Assembly (NCBI GenBank): GCA_051209155.1
Contig: JBPJGB010000002.1
Length of the DNA stretch: 64,000 nt
Direction: 5' to 3' (one strand)
Source: Actomonas sp051209155
Lineage (GTDB): Bacteria; Verrucomicrobiota; Verrucomicrobiia; Opitutales; Opitutaceae
The notes under the pieces were generated by a model that had not been told where the DNA came from, did no database searches, and saw only the letters and a program-made list of their open reading frames with translations. Numbering within the stretch: position 1 is the first letter of the stretch; each line of letters begins with the position of its first letter. Below, piece after piece: positions 31,994 to 41,617 of the stretch. The position numbers and the translations under genes are program-made.

Positions 31994-34687
31994 ATGATCA
32001 ACCCGTTCCCGATGCCTCTTCCGCTCCGCCAGCCGAAACCGTTCATCCTCGGCGTTACCTTGATTGCGGTGGTGATATGCGGAACCGCCGCTCCCGCGCT
32101 GCAGGCACAGAGTGCGACCGAAACCAAGATACGCCTCATGGCCGATGCCCTACGAGCGCGGGACGACGGCGACTTGGAGGCGGCCGAGCGCAATCTGCTG
32201 GAATTGGCGCAAATGGCCCCGAACGATCCGGCGGTGGCTCGTTTGTTGAACAGCGTGCAAACGGCGTTGCGCGCCGAGCGGGAGCGCTTGCGCCAAGCGC
32301 AGCCGGTCGTGCCAACGGCTCAAAAGATCCCTGCGGCAGCGGAGCACGAGCAGGCTCTCCGTGATGCGGTCGCGGCTAAGGCGGTGATGCAGGCGGAGAT
32401 CGCTGCGCTCGCAGCGGCGGAGGAACAACGCCAGCGCCAGCTCATCGACGCGGCGCACAGTCAACGCGACGACGCCCGGCGGCTCGCGCGAGACGGGCGC
32501 TTCGAGGCGGCGTTGGCCACCCTCGACACGGCGGTCCGTTCGATGCCGGAGAATCCGCTCACCTTGCCCGTGATTCGTGAGCTGGAGGAGGAACGCAAGG
32601 CGATCGCGACCGATCAAGCTCGTGCGCTCGAAGCCGCCCGCGTGACAGAGCACGCGCAACGCGCTTCTGCGGTCGGGCGGTCGCCGACGGCGGTCACGGT
32701 ATCGACTCCGGCCCCGGCCGAGGTGCCGGGCGACCTGTGGCAAGCGGCGCGGAGTTTGTATGCGGTCGGGGATTTTGCGGGAGCTGAGGCCGAGTTGCAG
32801 ATTTTATTGGCGCGGGAGCCGGATCACCGCGGAGCGCATCGCCTGTTGGCGCGCATCGGCGAGGAGCGAGTCGCCGCCGCGGCCACGCTGCGCGGCCAAA
32901 CCCGCCAGACCATGATGCAGGAAGTCGGTCTGTCCTGGTCCCGACCGCGTGTCGCGGCAGAGCCAAGCGGTGTCGGGGAAGATGGGGACTCTGGAGAGAA
33001 CCCGCTCTTTCAAAAGCTGGCGAACATCCGGATCCCGAGTGTGAGCTTCAGTTCGGTCGAGCTGCAGAAAGTGGTCAGCACGTTGAGCGATCTTTCGCGT
33101 GAGTTCGATGGAGCGAGTTCCAACGGTGGCGTGAATATACTTGTGATCGATCCGCAGAACCGTCGTCCGCCAGTCAGCCTGACGCTGCGCGATCTTTCGC
33201 TGAAACGGGTGCTCGATTTCATCACCGATTCAATCGGTTACCAATACGAAGTTCAGGCCGACGCGGTGGTGGTGCGACCGGGCGGCGAAACCTCGACGCT
33301 GGACACGGAGTTCTTCCCGATCACGCGCTCGACGGTCATTCGCATGACGGGCATCGGCGGCGGCCTGGCTTCGGGCGGAGCGCAAGTGGTGGATGATCCG
33401 TTTTCCCCGACCCCGGTCAACGCGGTGAGCGCGCCGGGCGGTGGTGGTGAGGCAACGGCCTTGCGGCAATTCTTGCAGCAGGCGGGCGTGGACTTTGAAG
33501 GCATCAACGGCGCCAGTCTGGCTTACGACGGCTCGGCGATGATTGTCACGCAAACCAGCCGCAACATTGAGCGCATTCGCAATATTCTGAACCGCTACAA
33601 CGATGTGCGGCAGGTCGAGATCGAGGCGAAGTTCATGGAGGTGCAGGAAGGTGCTTTGGAGGAGCTCGGTATTCAGTGGGGTGTGACGCACGGCATTCGC
33701 GGCGATCCGCGTTACCTCGCGACGGGCGGCACGCAGAATCGCACCCTCAACGACGCCTTCACCAACACGGTGGCGGGCACGGTGGGGAATATCTTCCGTC
33801 CGGCGCGGGAACAAATTCTGGATGGTGAGGGCAATGTGGTTCAGCAGCAGTCCGACGCGCTCAACCTCCCCATCGTGAACAACCCGGCCTCGTTGCCCCG
33901 TGCGTTGGATCTCGGGGCCGACGCCGGGCCGATTGCCGACATCCAGGGCATGGTGGGCGAGTTTGATGTGAATGCGGTGATTCGAGCGCTGTCGCGCACG
34001 GCCGGCTCCGACCTGCTGAGCGCACCGAAGGTGACAGTGCTTTCCGGCAATCCCGCCACCATCACGGTCGCGCAGGAGCTGCGCTATCCCACCAGCTACG
34101 GAGAGGTGCGCAGCGAGGTGGGCTCATCGAGCCGCGACAGCTCTTCGGCCGGTGTCACGATCACGGCCGGCACACCGCGGGATTTTGAAACCCGCAAGGT
34201 CGGGGTGGAGCTGCGCGTTACGCCGACGGTGGAGGAGGACGACTACTCGATCAGTTTGGATCTGAATCCGAAGGTCACCGAGTTCGAAGGCTTCGTGGAA
34301 TATGGCGGCCAAAGCGTGGCGATTTCCAATGACACCACGGTAACCGTGCCGTCTGGTTTTTATCAGCCGATCTTTTCGACGCGGGAGGTGTCGACCAAAG
34401 TCACGTTGTGGGACGGCGCGACCTTGGTGATGGGTGGCCTCACCCGGGAAGAGGTGAAAACGGTGAGGGACAAGGTGCCGTTCCTGGGCGACATCCCGGG
34501 GTTGGGGCGCCTCTTCCGCTCCGAGGGGGAAACGACGCAGAAGCGCAACCTGCTGATCTTCGTCACGGCAAACCTGGTGAGCCCGGGTGGTTCGCCGAAG
34601 AAACAGTCGCTGCGGGGGGTGGTGCCGAGCTCCGCCTTTCAAAACGGCACCGTGGTCACCCCGGCCGGCCCGGCAGAACGCGAGTAG
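31994..34687 (+). CDS. Amuc_1098-like type IV pilus secretin (PilQ-like)
   Basis: This protein of about 897 residues has a signal peptide (FILGVTLIAVVICGTAAPALQA). TPR-like helical repeats cover roughly 40-300 (AARDDGDLEAAERNLLELAQ, ARSLYAVGDFAGAEAELQ). Secretin N-domains (about 345-560) include VSLTLRDLSLKRVLDFI and IERIRNILNRYNDVRQVEIEAKFMEV. The C-terminal secretin barrel has the signature VPFLGDIPGLGRLFRS near residue 826 and RNLLIFVTANLV. It would form the outer-membrane gate of the pilus-like machine. I chose ATG 31994, 4 nt after the previous stop. A GTG at 31958 would overlap the upstream gene by 32 nt. Confidence 0.87.
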   Translation: MINPFPMPLPLRQPKPFILGVTLIAVVICGTAAPALQAQSATETKIRLMADALRARDDGDLEAAERNLLELAQMAPNDPAVARLLNSVQTALRAERERLRQAQPVVPTAQKIPAAAEHEQALRDAVAAKAVMQAEIAALAAAEEQRQRQLIDAAHSQRDDARRLARDGRFEAALATLDTAVRSMPENPLTLPVIRELEEERKAIATDQARALEAARVTEHAQRASAVGRSPTAVTVSTPAPAEVPGDLWQAARSLYAVGDFAGAEAELQILLAREPDHRGAHRLLARIGEERVAAAATLRGQTRQTMMQEVGLSWSRPRVAAEPSGVGEDGDSGENPLFQKLANIRIPSVSFSSVELQKVVSTLSDLSREFDGASSNGGVNILVIDPQNRRPPVSLTLRDLSLKRVLDFITDSIGYQYEVQADAVVVRPGGETSTLDTEFFPITRSTVIRMTGIGGGLASGGAQVVDDPFSPTPVNAVSAPGGGGEATALRQFLQQAGVDFEGINGASLAYDGSAMIVTQTSRNIERIRNILNRYNDVRQVEIEAKFMEVQEGALEELGIQWGVTHGIRGDPRYLATGGTQNRTLNDAFTNTVAGTVGNIFRPAREQILDGEGNVVQQQSDALNLPIVNNPASLPRALDLGADAGPIADIQGMVGEFDVNAVIRALSRTAGSDLLSAPKVTVLSGNPATITVAQELRYPTSYGEVRSEVGSSSRDSSSAGVTITAGTPRDFETRKVGVELRVTPTVEEDDYSISLDLNPKVTEFEGFVEYGGQSVAISNDTTVTVPSGFYQPIFSTREVSTKVTLWDGATLVMGGLTREEVKTVRDKVPFLGDIPGLGRLFRSEGETTQKRNLLIFVTANLVSPGGSPKKQSLRGVVPSSAFQNGTVVTPAGPAERE

Positions 34688-34727
34688 GATGGCATTCGTG
34701 GGTCGACAAGGCCCGGTCCGTCCGTGA

Positions 34728-35813
34728 GTGGTCGGCACCGTGGTTTGTCGTTCCGCTTCTTCTCTGAGGTTCGCGATGCTCGTGCTGTGGGGCGCGAGCG
34801 GGCTTGGCCGTGCGGCGACGGAAGCGGCGCCGATGTCCGTAGCGGATTCGTTTGTGGTCATCCAGTTGGACAACGACCTCTTCACGGGCTCGGACCGGGA
34901 TTACACCAATGGCATTCGTATCGCGGCGCTGAATACAGTGGCGGAATCCTCGGTTAATGACCTGCAAGGCGGCTTGTTGCGCTTGGGCGAGAAGTTGGAC
35001 TCTTCGGTGCTGGGCTGGCTCGGCACGCAACTCGATCCAGCAACCCAATATGAGGTGGGCACGGGCTTGGCGCAGCTCATGTTCACGCCGGAAGACCCGT
35101 TCGCGCCGGCGGCGCCGCCCGGGCAGCGCCCCTACGCGGGGTGGCTGGGCATCGAGTATTCGGTGCATGCGAAGAACGCGGAGACCCTGTCTTCGATGAT
35201 GCTGACCGTCGGTCTGACCGGCGAGGCGGCGTGGGCTGAAAAGGCGCAGGATTTGGTGCACAGGCACATCAGCGGTTCGCCCTTGTTTCGCGGCTGGGAC
35301 AGCCAGGTGCCCGAGGAGGTGACGCTCAATCTGCACCTCGATCACAAACGCTATTTGGGGCAGTCGGCGGAGGACGGCCTGATGTTCGATGGCTACTGGG
35401 AATGGGGTGGTGCCTTGGGCAATTTCCGCACCGACCTCTACACCGGGGCGCTTTTTCGCGCGGGTTGGAATCTGCCGGTGCAATACGTCGCGCCCCGCAT
35501 CCAATTGGGCAGCTATTCGCACGAGTTCTTTGACCGCTCCCCGGCCCGATCAGGGCGCGAGTGGTCGGTCTATGTGATGGCGGGTGGTCGCGGGACTTGG
35601 GTCGTGCACGACATCACGTTGGATGGACCGCTCTATCGAGACTACGCAGGTGCGGTGTCGTCGAAATCGCTCGTCGGTGAAGTGCTGGTGGGCGTGGGAT
35701 TCCGGTTTCGCCAACTGACCTTTTCGGTCGCGCGGCTGTATCGCACGGCGGAGTTTGGCGGGCAGGACGGCGGGCACCGCTTTGGGTCGGTGCAATTGGG
35801 CGCGCGGTTCTGA
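34728..35813 (+). CDS. LpxR-like lipid A 3'-O-deacylase family outer-membrane protein
   Basis: This 361-residue protein has a signal peptide (through GRAATEA) and an outer-membrane barrel of the LpxR/DUF2219 family. Diagnostic segments are QLDNDLFTGSDRDYTNGIRI near residues 46-65, with the conserved Asn-Asp pair, RPYAGWLGIEYS, and the barrel end GSVQLGARF. LpxR removes the 3'-acyloxyacyl chain of lipid A in a calcium-dependent way. It follows the secretin gene by 40 nt on the same strand and may share its transcript. The start could be GTG 34728 or ATG 34776; the longer form gives a better signal peptide. Confidence 0.8.
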   Translation: MVGTVVCRSASSLRFAMLVLWGASGLGRAATEAAPMSVADSFVVIQLDNDLFTGSDRDYTNGIRIAALNTVAESSVNDLQGGLLRLGEKLDSSVLGWLGTQLDPATQYEVGTGLAQLMFTPEDPFAPAAPPGQRPYAGWLGIEYSVHAKNAETLSSMMLTVGLTGEAAWAEKAQDLVHRHISGSPLFRGWDSQVPEEVTLNLHLDHKRYLGQSAEDGLMFDGYWEWGGALGNFRTDLYTGALFRAGWNLPVQYVAPRIQLGSYSHEFFDRSPARSGREWSVYVMAGGRGTWVVHDITLDGPLYRDYAGAVSSKSLVGEVLVGVGFRFRQLTFSVARLYRTAEFGGQDGGHRFGSVQLGARF

Positions 35814-35820
35814 ATTGGGT

Positions 35821-36666
35821 TCAGCGCTGGCCGCGGAGGCGCGTCCAGGCGAGTCCGAGGTATTCGCGGGTGGCGATGGTGCTGCGTTCGAGGCCGAAGA
35901 CGCTGAATCGGAACCAACTCGTGCCGGGGTTGCCGATCGGGGCGATGGCGTAGTCTGCTGGCGCGGGCAGGGCGTTGAGGTCGGCGCCGCGGGCGAGTCC
36001 AATGGCGCGCGGCATGTGCCAGGCCGAGGTCACGATGAGCACCGGTTCTTCGCCGGCGACGGCTTTGATTTCGTGGGCTTCGTCGTGGGTATCGAGCCCG
36101 GCCGGCAGTTCGGTGATGCGGTCTCGTTCGATGCCCAGTTCCACGGCGGCGCGGGCGAGGATGGTCGCGTGGGCGGGTGGGCCGTCGTCCGGAACAGGGC
36201 CGCAGACCAGCAGGCGGGCGTCGGGTAGGAGCCGGGCGAGGCGGACGGCTTCGGTGAGGCGGGAAAGACCGGACGGGGACAGGCGACCAAGGGCGGATTG
36301 TTGCGGATCGCGGGTGTGACCGCTGCCGAGCACGGCGATAAATTTGGCGGTGGCGAAAGGGGGCGGAACGTGACCGGTCCCGTCGAGGTAGACGGGTGGA
36401 TTTTGACGCTCGAGGCGGTGCACGAGCCAGTTGGCCAGACCTTCATTGGTCGCGACCATGAGCAGAAGAATTCCGGCGATGGAACTGGTGGCGGCGGCAC
36501 GGCGTTTGCGGCGGGAGAGCAGGGCGAGCGCCAGCAGTTGCAACAGCAGCACCAGCGAGAGCGGCATGAGCGCGGTGCCGATGATTTTCTTGAGCAGGAA
36601 GAGCACGGCGCGGACCTTGGGGCATGGCGCGGCCAAGCGAAAGGGTTTTGGTTTGAGCTGGCGCAA
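35821..36666 (-). CDS. ElyC/SanA/YdcF-family (DUF218) membrane protein
   Basis: This 281-residue protein has two N-terminal transmembrane helices (about 22-50 and 60-75). The DUF218 domain follows, with IAVLGSGHTRDP, RLSPSGLSRLTEAVRLARLLPDARLLVCGP, and the late motif VLIVTSAWHMPRAIGLARG. ElyC-type proteins act in the periplasm on envelope integrity and lipid-carrier use; other members are of unknown function. It is convergent with the LpxR-like gene (7-nt gap) and divergent from the exonuclease gene (23-nt gap). Confidence 0.85.
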   Translation of the reverse strand: MRQLKPKPFRLAAPCPKVRAVLFLLKKIIGTALMPLSLVLLLQLLALALLSRRKRRAAATSSIAGILLLMVATNEGLANWLVHRLERQNPPVYLDGTGHVPPPFATAKFIAVLGSGHTRDPQQSALGRLSPSGLSRLTEAVRLARLLPDARLLVCGPVPDDGPPAHATILARAAVELGIERDRITELPAGLDTHDEAHEIKAVAGEEPVLIVTSAWHMPRAIGLARGADLNALPAPADYAIAPIGNPGTSWFRFSVFGLERSTIATREYLGLAWTRLRGQR

Positions 36667-36689
36667 CTCGCGCCGCTGACTGCTCGGCC

Positions 36690-37583
36690 ATGTCCACCTG
36701 GTTGCTCGTTGATGGTTTTAATCTGGCCTACCGTTGCTTCTTCGCGATCCCCGAGCTGACCCGCTCGGACGGATTCCCGACCAATGCCCTGCACGGCTGG
36801 GTGAAGACCATTTGGAAGCTGGAGGACCAGGAAAAGCCGGAGGGCGTGCTGGTGTTCTTCGACCTCGGTGGGGCGCAGGATCGTTTGGCTTTGTTGCCGG
36901 ACTACAAGGCGCAGCGGGAGGAGATGCCGGAGGCCTTGAGCCAACAGATTCCGGTGATCAAGGAGCTCACGCGCCTGATGGGCCTGGGCGGCATCGAGAT
37001 CGAGGGCGTGGAGAGCGACGATCTGCTGGCCGCGCAGGCGGTCGCTCTGGAGAAAGCCGGACACACGGTGAAGATCGTGAGTTCGGACAAGGATTTTGCC
37101 CAGGTGGTGAGTGAGCGGGTCAACATGATGTTGCCGCCGCCGCCGGGAAATCCGCGGGCCGGTTGGCGGTCGATGGGACCGGCGGAAGTGGAAGCCAAGT
37201 TTGGCGTCGGGCCGGCGAAGATCGCCGAATACCTGGCGCTCGTCGGCGACACGGTGGACAACATTCCAGGCGTGGCGGGCGTGGGCCCCAAGACCGCTTC
37301 GAAATGGCTCAATGCACACGGTAGTCTCGAAGGGGTGATCGCGGCGGCCGCGGCGGGAGAGCTGAAGCCGGATCGTTTTCGTGAGGTGGTGGTGGCCGAT
37401 GCCGATCGCCTGCGTATCAACCTGAAGCTGACCACGCTGAACCTCGATCTGCCGGTGCAACCGGCGGTGCGCTCGGCGGCCGACGGAGCTACCCTGGTGC
37501 GGCGGCTGGCCGAGTTGGAAATGAAGTCCACAACGGCCGAGGCTGAGAAGCGCTACGGCGGCCCCCAGGGCGAGCTGTTCTAA
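36690..37583 (+). CDS. 5'-3' exonuclease (DNA polymerase I N-domain / ExoIX family)
   Basis: This 297-residue protein has the PIN-like nuclease core and H3TH domain of the polymerase I 5' nuclease. MSTWLLVDGFNLAYRCFFA carries the first acidic residue. FFDLGGAQDRLALLPDYKAQREEMP is followed by IEIEGVESDDLLAAQA and KIVSSDKDFAQVV, the acidic metal-binding segments. The H3TH motif is DTVDNIPGVAGVGPKTASKWL. No polymerase domain is attached, so it is a free-standing flap/5' nuclease for Okazaki-fragment or repair processing. The stop overlaps the end of the convergent kinase gene by 4 nt. Confidence 0.92.
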   Translation: MSTWLLVDGFNLAYRCFFAIPELTRSDGFPTNALHGWVKTIWKLEDQEKPEGVLVFFDLGGAQDRLALLPDYKAQREEMPEALSQQIPVIKELTRLMGLGGIEIEGVESDDLLAAQAVALEKAGHTVKIVSSDKDFAQVVSERVNMMLPPPPGNPRAGWRSMGPAEVEAKFGVGPAKIAEYLALVGDTVDNIPGVAGVGPKTASKWLNAHGSLEGVIAAAAAGELKPDRFREVVVADADRLRINLKLTTLNLDLPVQPAVRSAADGATLVRRLAELEMKSTTAEAEKRYGGPQGELF

Positions 37584-40500
37584 GTCTCCGTCCCGGCGTC
37601 GGCGCGGATGGCACGGCCGACCAGGCGGGCCAGTTCTTCGCCGGAGAAAGGTTTCCCGAGCACGTAGGTGTTGCTGAGCGTGTGCAGCTTTTCGAGGGCG
37701 TTCTCGCGGCCGTAGCCGGTGATGATGATGGCCGGAATGGTGGAGCCGGTCTCCCGTAACTTTTGCACCAGGTCGGCACCGGTGAGGTGGGGCATGGTGA
37801 GGTCGGTCACGATCGCGGAGAAGCGGTGCACATCGGTTTGGAACGCGGCGACGGCCTCGCGGGGATCGCTGAAGATGCGCGGCACGTAACCGAACTGTTT
37901 GAGACGTGTGGACACAAACTGGACGACGGTCGACTCGTCATCCACCACGAGAATCTCACGCGAAGCGCCGGCGTCGATGGTCTCGCTCTCGGCGGGTTCG
38001 GGCGCGACGGATTCGCCGCACACGGGGAAATACAATTCAAACGTGGTGCCGGTGCCCGGTTGACTGTGCACACGATGCGCGCCGCGGTGACTGGCCATGA
38101 TACCCTGCACGGTGGAGAGGCCGAGCCCGGTGCCTTTGCCCTGTTCCTTCGTGGTGAAGAAGGGATCGAAGATGCGCTCCATGGTGGCGGCATCCATGCC
38201 GATGCCGTTGTCGGTGACGATGAGCACCATGTAAGGGCCCGGGTGGAGGTCGGGCATTTCGGCGCTGAGTTCCGGGGAGACCTGCAGGGGCTTGAGTTCG
38301 ACCGAAATGCGACCGGCGTGTTCGTCGATGGCGTGCACCGAGTTGGTGCACAGGTTGAGCACGATCTGGTGAATCTGGGTGGCGTCCGCCATCACCGTGC
38401 CCGGCGTGAGATGTTGAATGATCTCGATGAACGACGGGGTCGACGCACGCACCAGTTTGAGTGCTTCCGCGACCGGGACCGAGATGTCGATGGCGGCGAG
38501 TTTGGAGTCGGCCTTGCGCGAGAAGGTGAGGATTTGCGAAACGAGATCGCGGGCGCGCAGGCCGGATTTGCGGATGTCGCGGATATCGGCGGCGACACCG
38601 GCTTCGGGATCGAGGTCGAGCAGCGCGATCTCGCAGTTGCCGAGTATGCCGGTGAGGATGTTGTTGAAGTCGTGGGCGATGCCCCCGGCGAGGGTGCCGA
38701 TCGACTCGAGTTTGCGCGCTTGGAAAAGCTGGTCTTCGAGTCGGCGGTGCCGTTCCTGTTCGGCGAGCCAGGCGGTGATGTCCTCCTCCAGGATGAGCTG
38801 GAATCGCATGGTGCCATCGGCGCCGCGAATGGGGCTGATGCTGGAGCGGACGTGGACTTGGTGTCCGTCGGCATGACGATTGGTCAATTCACCGGTCCAG
38901 GTGGTGCCGGCCTCGAGCGCCGCGCGCAGCTCGGGGCCGCGGCGGTTGAGGACGTGATCCTGGCGCAGGTTGTCCAGGGACGTGCCGATCAGTTCGGACT
39001 CGGGTAAACCGGTGAGCTCGCAGGCGCGGCGGTTGGCGAACAGGATGGTGCCGTCGTTCTGGGTGATCAGCACGCTGACCGGGCTTTGATTGATCGCCTG
39101 GGACAGGATACGGATCTCCTCCACCTGCTCCTCGAGTTGTTCGTTGATCTCCTTGAGCTCGCCGGTGCGTTGTTTGACGAGGCCCTCGAGGCGATGGTTT
39201 TCGCGGCGCTCCAGCATGGTGGAGAACCAAACGGCGAGGCCGATCAGCGTGAGGGCCGTGATGCCGTAGCCGAGATAGGCGAGGTTGCTGCGATACCACG
39301 GTGGCAGAACGCGAAAGGAAATGGAGTCAGGCGGCGTCACGTGGTCGCCCACCCGGGCCCGCACCTGCAGGTTGTAGCTGCCCTCGGGCAGGCGGTTGAA
39401 GGTCGTGGAACCGGAGGAGCCGCGCGGTTGCCAGTCATCATTCTCACTGAGTTTTACGTCGAAGGTAACGGGCGGATGCAGGTCGGCCCGGGGCGCGGAG
39501 TAGTAGACGGTGACCGAGTTGTCCTCGTAAGCGAGATCGGGAAAGTGGTCATCGACGCGAAACACCGAACGATTCGAGACGGGAAACGCGAGGCGCGTGA
39601 TGACCGCGGAGGAGGGGAGCTGCGGGGTGCGTTTGATCGCGGGGTCGAAGCGGACAATGCGGCGCTCACTGTGGAACCACATCACGCCATCGGCCTCGGC
39701 GGTGAACATGTAGGGCCGCAGACCGCTCGGCAAACTCATCGCGAGCGGGGTCCACGGATCCGTGCTCGTATCGTATACATGGATACCGTCGTTGCCGGCC
39801 GCCCACACTCGCCCGGCGGCGTCGCGCACGGGCCGGCCGACCACGTAGTTCATATCGGAGAATTGCCGCAGGTGGTCGGTGGCGGGGACAAGCCGTCCGG
39901 TGGTTTCGTCATAGCGGAAGAGGTTGTCGCCCACGTTGAAGGCCGCGCGTTCATCGATCGCGTAGGCCTGCACCCAGCCGTCGGGCACGCCTTCGGCGGC
40001 GCCGAGCAAGGTGAGGTCGAGTGAGCCGTCCGGTGCGATCTCCAGCCGGCCGAGAGAGCCCGACCCCAATTCGAGCCAAACGACGCCAGCGGGGTCGGAG
40101 CAGGAATCAAACGCACCGCGAAAATCGGGTAGTGGCATGGGGTCGAGTCGCAGGTCGCCCGCGGCGTCAAAATCGAGCCACCCGATCTCGCCGGCGGCGG
40201 AGTAGAGCCAGCGGCCATCGCGGGGTGGGGCATCGAGGAGGCGGAAGTTGACCGTGTCGTCTCGCGACAACACCCAACGCTCGTTCTTGAAATGGAATAT
40301 TCCGTCATCGGTGCCGGCCAACACCTGGCCGGTGTTGGTCGAGAGCGAGAAAGCAAAGCCGCGCGGCAGTTCGGTCTCGGCGAAGCCAACCAGGCGGTCG
40401 GCGTCGTCGTATTGGCCCCGCAGGATCGTGCCGTTGGATATCATCCACAGTTTGCCTTCGTGCCTTCGCACGTTGACAAAGTCGGCGCCGGCCGGAAGCA

Positions 40501-41566
40501 GGGATTCGAACGTGGTGACCGGGGAAGGGAGCTCGAGTCGGGTGATGCCTTCTCCCAGCAACGCCCACAGCGCATCCTGGCCGTTGGACACGAGTCGACT
40601 GATGCGGGCGATGCGCGGGTCGCGGGTGCGATCAAAAACCTCGAGCAGCTGTCCGGTCGCGTCGAAATACACGACTCCGCCGCCGTCAATGGCCGCGACG
40701 AACCGATCGGCGGAAACGGCGTGCAAATCAATGATACTGCTGTCCGCCGCAAGGATGCCCGACCGCACAAAGGGACGCAGGGTTTCACCATCGAAGAGCA
40801 TGAGACCCTTCGCGTAGGTGCCCACCAGCAAGCCATCCCCGAAGGGCACCGCGCAGGTCACCGCGTCGTCGGCGGTGAGTCGGCGATCGTTGAAGATGGG
40901 GGCGGCGGGCTCGCCGCTTTCCACCCGGAAAAGTTGGCCGATCACCCGATCACTCAGGTAGTAGTGGTCGCGAAACTTGAAGATCGCTTCAACCGTGCTC
41001 GCCTGACCGAAGACCGTTGCCGGGGTGCCGGGGCGCCACTGCATGATTTTGCCGCTTTCGCTGTGCCAGAACCACTCGCCGTCGACGTCGATGCAGAAGC
41101 GCGGAATTGGGGTAAGGTCGCGGACCTCGGCCGGCCAATCGGCCACTTTCTGCAGCGTCCAACTACCGTCGCTGTTGAACCGCACTTCACCGAAACCATT
41201 GCGCATACCGGCGTAGATGCGGCCATCGGCCGCGACCCCGACATTTTCCAGCGGTGCGCCCTCGTCGCTCGGGTTGCGATCAAAGACTTCCCAGCGGATG
41301 CCGTCGCCGAGGGCGACCTGCTCGGCGGAAATCACCAGGAGGCGGCCGTCCGGCAAGGCGTGCAGGTCACTGGGGGATGAGGTGAGACCAAGCGCGGTCG
41401 GACCGAGCACTGTGAACGGAGGCACGCCGGTCTCGAGTTGGCCGGGAGGCGCCGAAGGGATCACGGCGCGGCACAGCGCGGTGGTGATGAGGCACCAAGC
41501 GAAGGCTAGCCAGAGCGTCGGGGGGCGAGGCGCTCGACTGGTGGGGAGTTGGGGGGGCTCACTCAA
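37580..41566 (-). CDS. Beta-propeller hybrid sensor histidine kinase with PAS and receiver
   Basis: This 1328-residue protein has an N-terminal signal/anchor (LWLAFAWCLITTALC). A long periplasmic region of propeller repeats (about 45-690) ends in a Y_Y_Y-type immunoglobulin-like domain, with FDVKLSENDDW and LPEGSYNLQVRARVGD. One transmembrane helix (about 760-785, LAYLGYGITALTLIGLAVWF) leads to a coiled coil and a PAS domain. The kinase H-box LAGGIAHDFNNILTGIL has His965, and an HATPase domain has DNGIGMD and GKGTGLGLSTVQG. A C-terminal receiver has ILVVDDE and AIVTDLTMPHLTG. The periplasmic layout resembles polysaccharide-sensing hybrid systems, but the output domain is absent. An OmpR-type regulator gene lies 51 nt upstream. 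Confidence 0.88.
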   Translation of the reverse strand: MSEPPQLPTSRAPRPPTLWLAFAWCLITTALCRAVIPSAPPGQLETGVPPFTVLGPTALGLTSSPSDLHALPDGRLLVISAEQVALGDGIRWEVFDRNPSDEGAPLENVGVAADGRIYAGMRNGFGEVRFNSDGSWTLQKVADWPAEVRDLTPIPRFCIDVDGEWFWHSESGKIMQWRPGTPATVFGQASTVEAIFKFRDHYYLSDRVIGQLFRVESGEPAAPIFNDRRLTADDAVTCAVPFGDGLLVGTYAKGLMLFDGETLRPFVRSGILAADSSIIDLHAVSADRFVAAIDGGGVVYFDATGQLLEVFDRTRDPRIARISRLVSNGQDALWALLGEGITRLELPSPVTTFESLLPAGADFVNVRRHEGKLWMISNGTILRGQYDDADRLVGFAETELPRGFAFSLSTNTGQVLAGTDDGIFHFKNERWVLSRDDTVNFRLLDAPPRDGRWLYSAAGEIGWLDFDAAGDLRLDPMPLPDFRGAFDSCSDPAGVVWLELGSGSLGRLEIAPDGSLDLTLLGAAEGVPDGWVQAYAIDERAAFNVGDNLFRYDETTGRLVPATDHLRQFSDMNYVVGRPVRDAAGRVWAAGNDGIHVYDTSTDPWTPLAMSLPSGLRPYMFTAEADGVMWFHSERRIVRFDPAIKRTPQLPSSAVITRLAFPVSNRSVFRVDDHFPDLAYEDNSVTVYYSAPRADLHPPVTFDVKLSENDDWQPRGSSGSTTFNRLPEGSYNLQVRARVGDHVTPPDSISFRVLPPWYRSNLAYLGYGITALTLIGLAVWFSTMLERRENHRLEGLVKQRTGELKEINEQLEEQVEEIRILSQAINQSPVSVLITQNDGTILFANRRACELTGLPESELIGTSLDNLRQDHVLNRRGPELRAALEAGTTWTGELTNRHADGHQVHVRSSISPIRGADGTMRFQLILEEDITAWLAEQERHRRLEDQLFQARKLESIGTLAGGIAHDFNNILTGILGNCEIALLDLDPEAGVAADIRDIRKSGLRARDLVSQILTFSRKADSKLAAIDISVPVAEALKLVRASTPSFIEIIQHLTPGTVMADATQIHQIVLNLCTNSVHAIDEHAGRISVELKPLQVSPELSAEMPDLHPGPYMVLIVTDNGIGMDAATMERIFDPFFTTKEQGKGTGLGLSTVQGIMASHRGAHRVHSQPGTGTTFELYFPVCGESVAPEPAESETIDAGASREILVVDDESTVVQFVSTRLKQFGYVPRIFSDPREAVAAFQTDVHRFSAIVTDLTMPHLTGADLVQKLRETGSTIPAIIITGYGRENALEKLHTLSNTYVLGKPFSGEELARLVGRAIRADAGTET

Positions 41567-41617
41567 ACGGCCAGGTCGAGTCGATTGCGAAAAGGGGAAC
41601 CGCGGGAAAGGGAGGGG

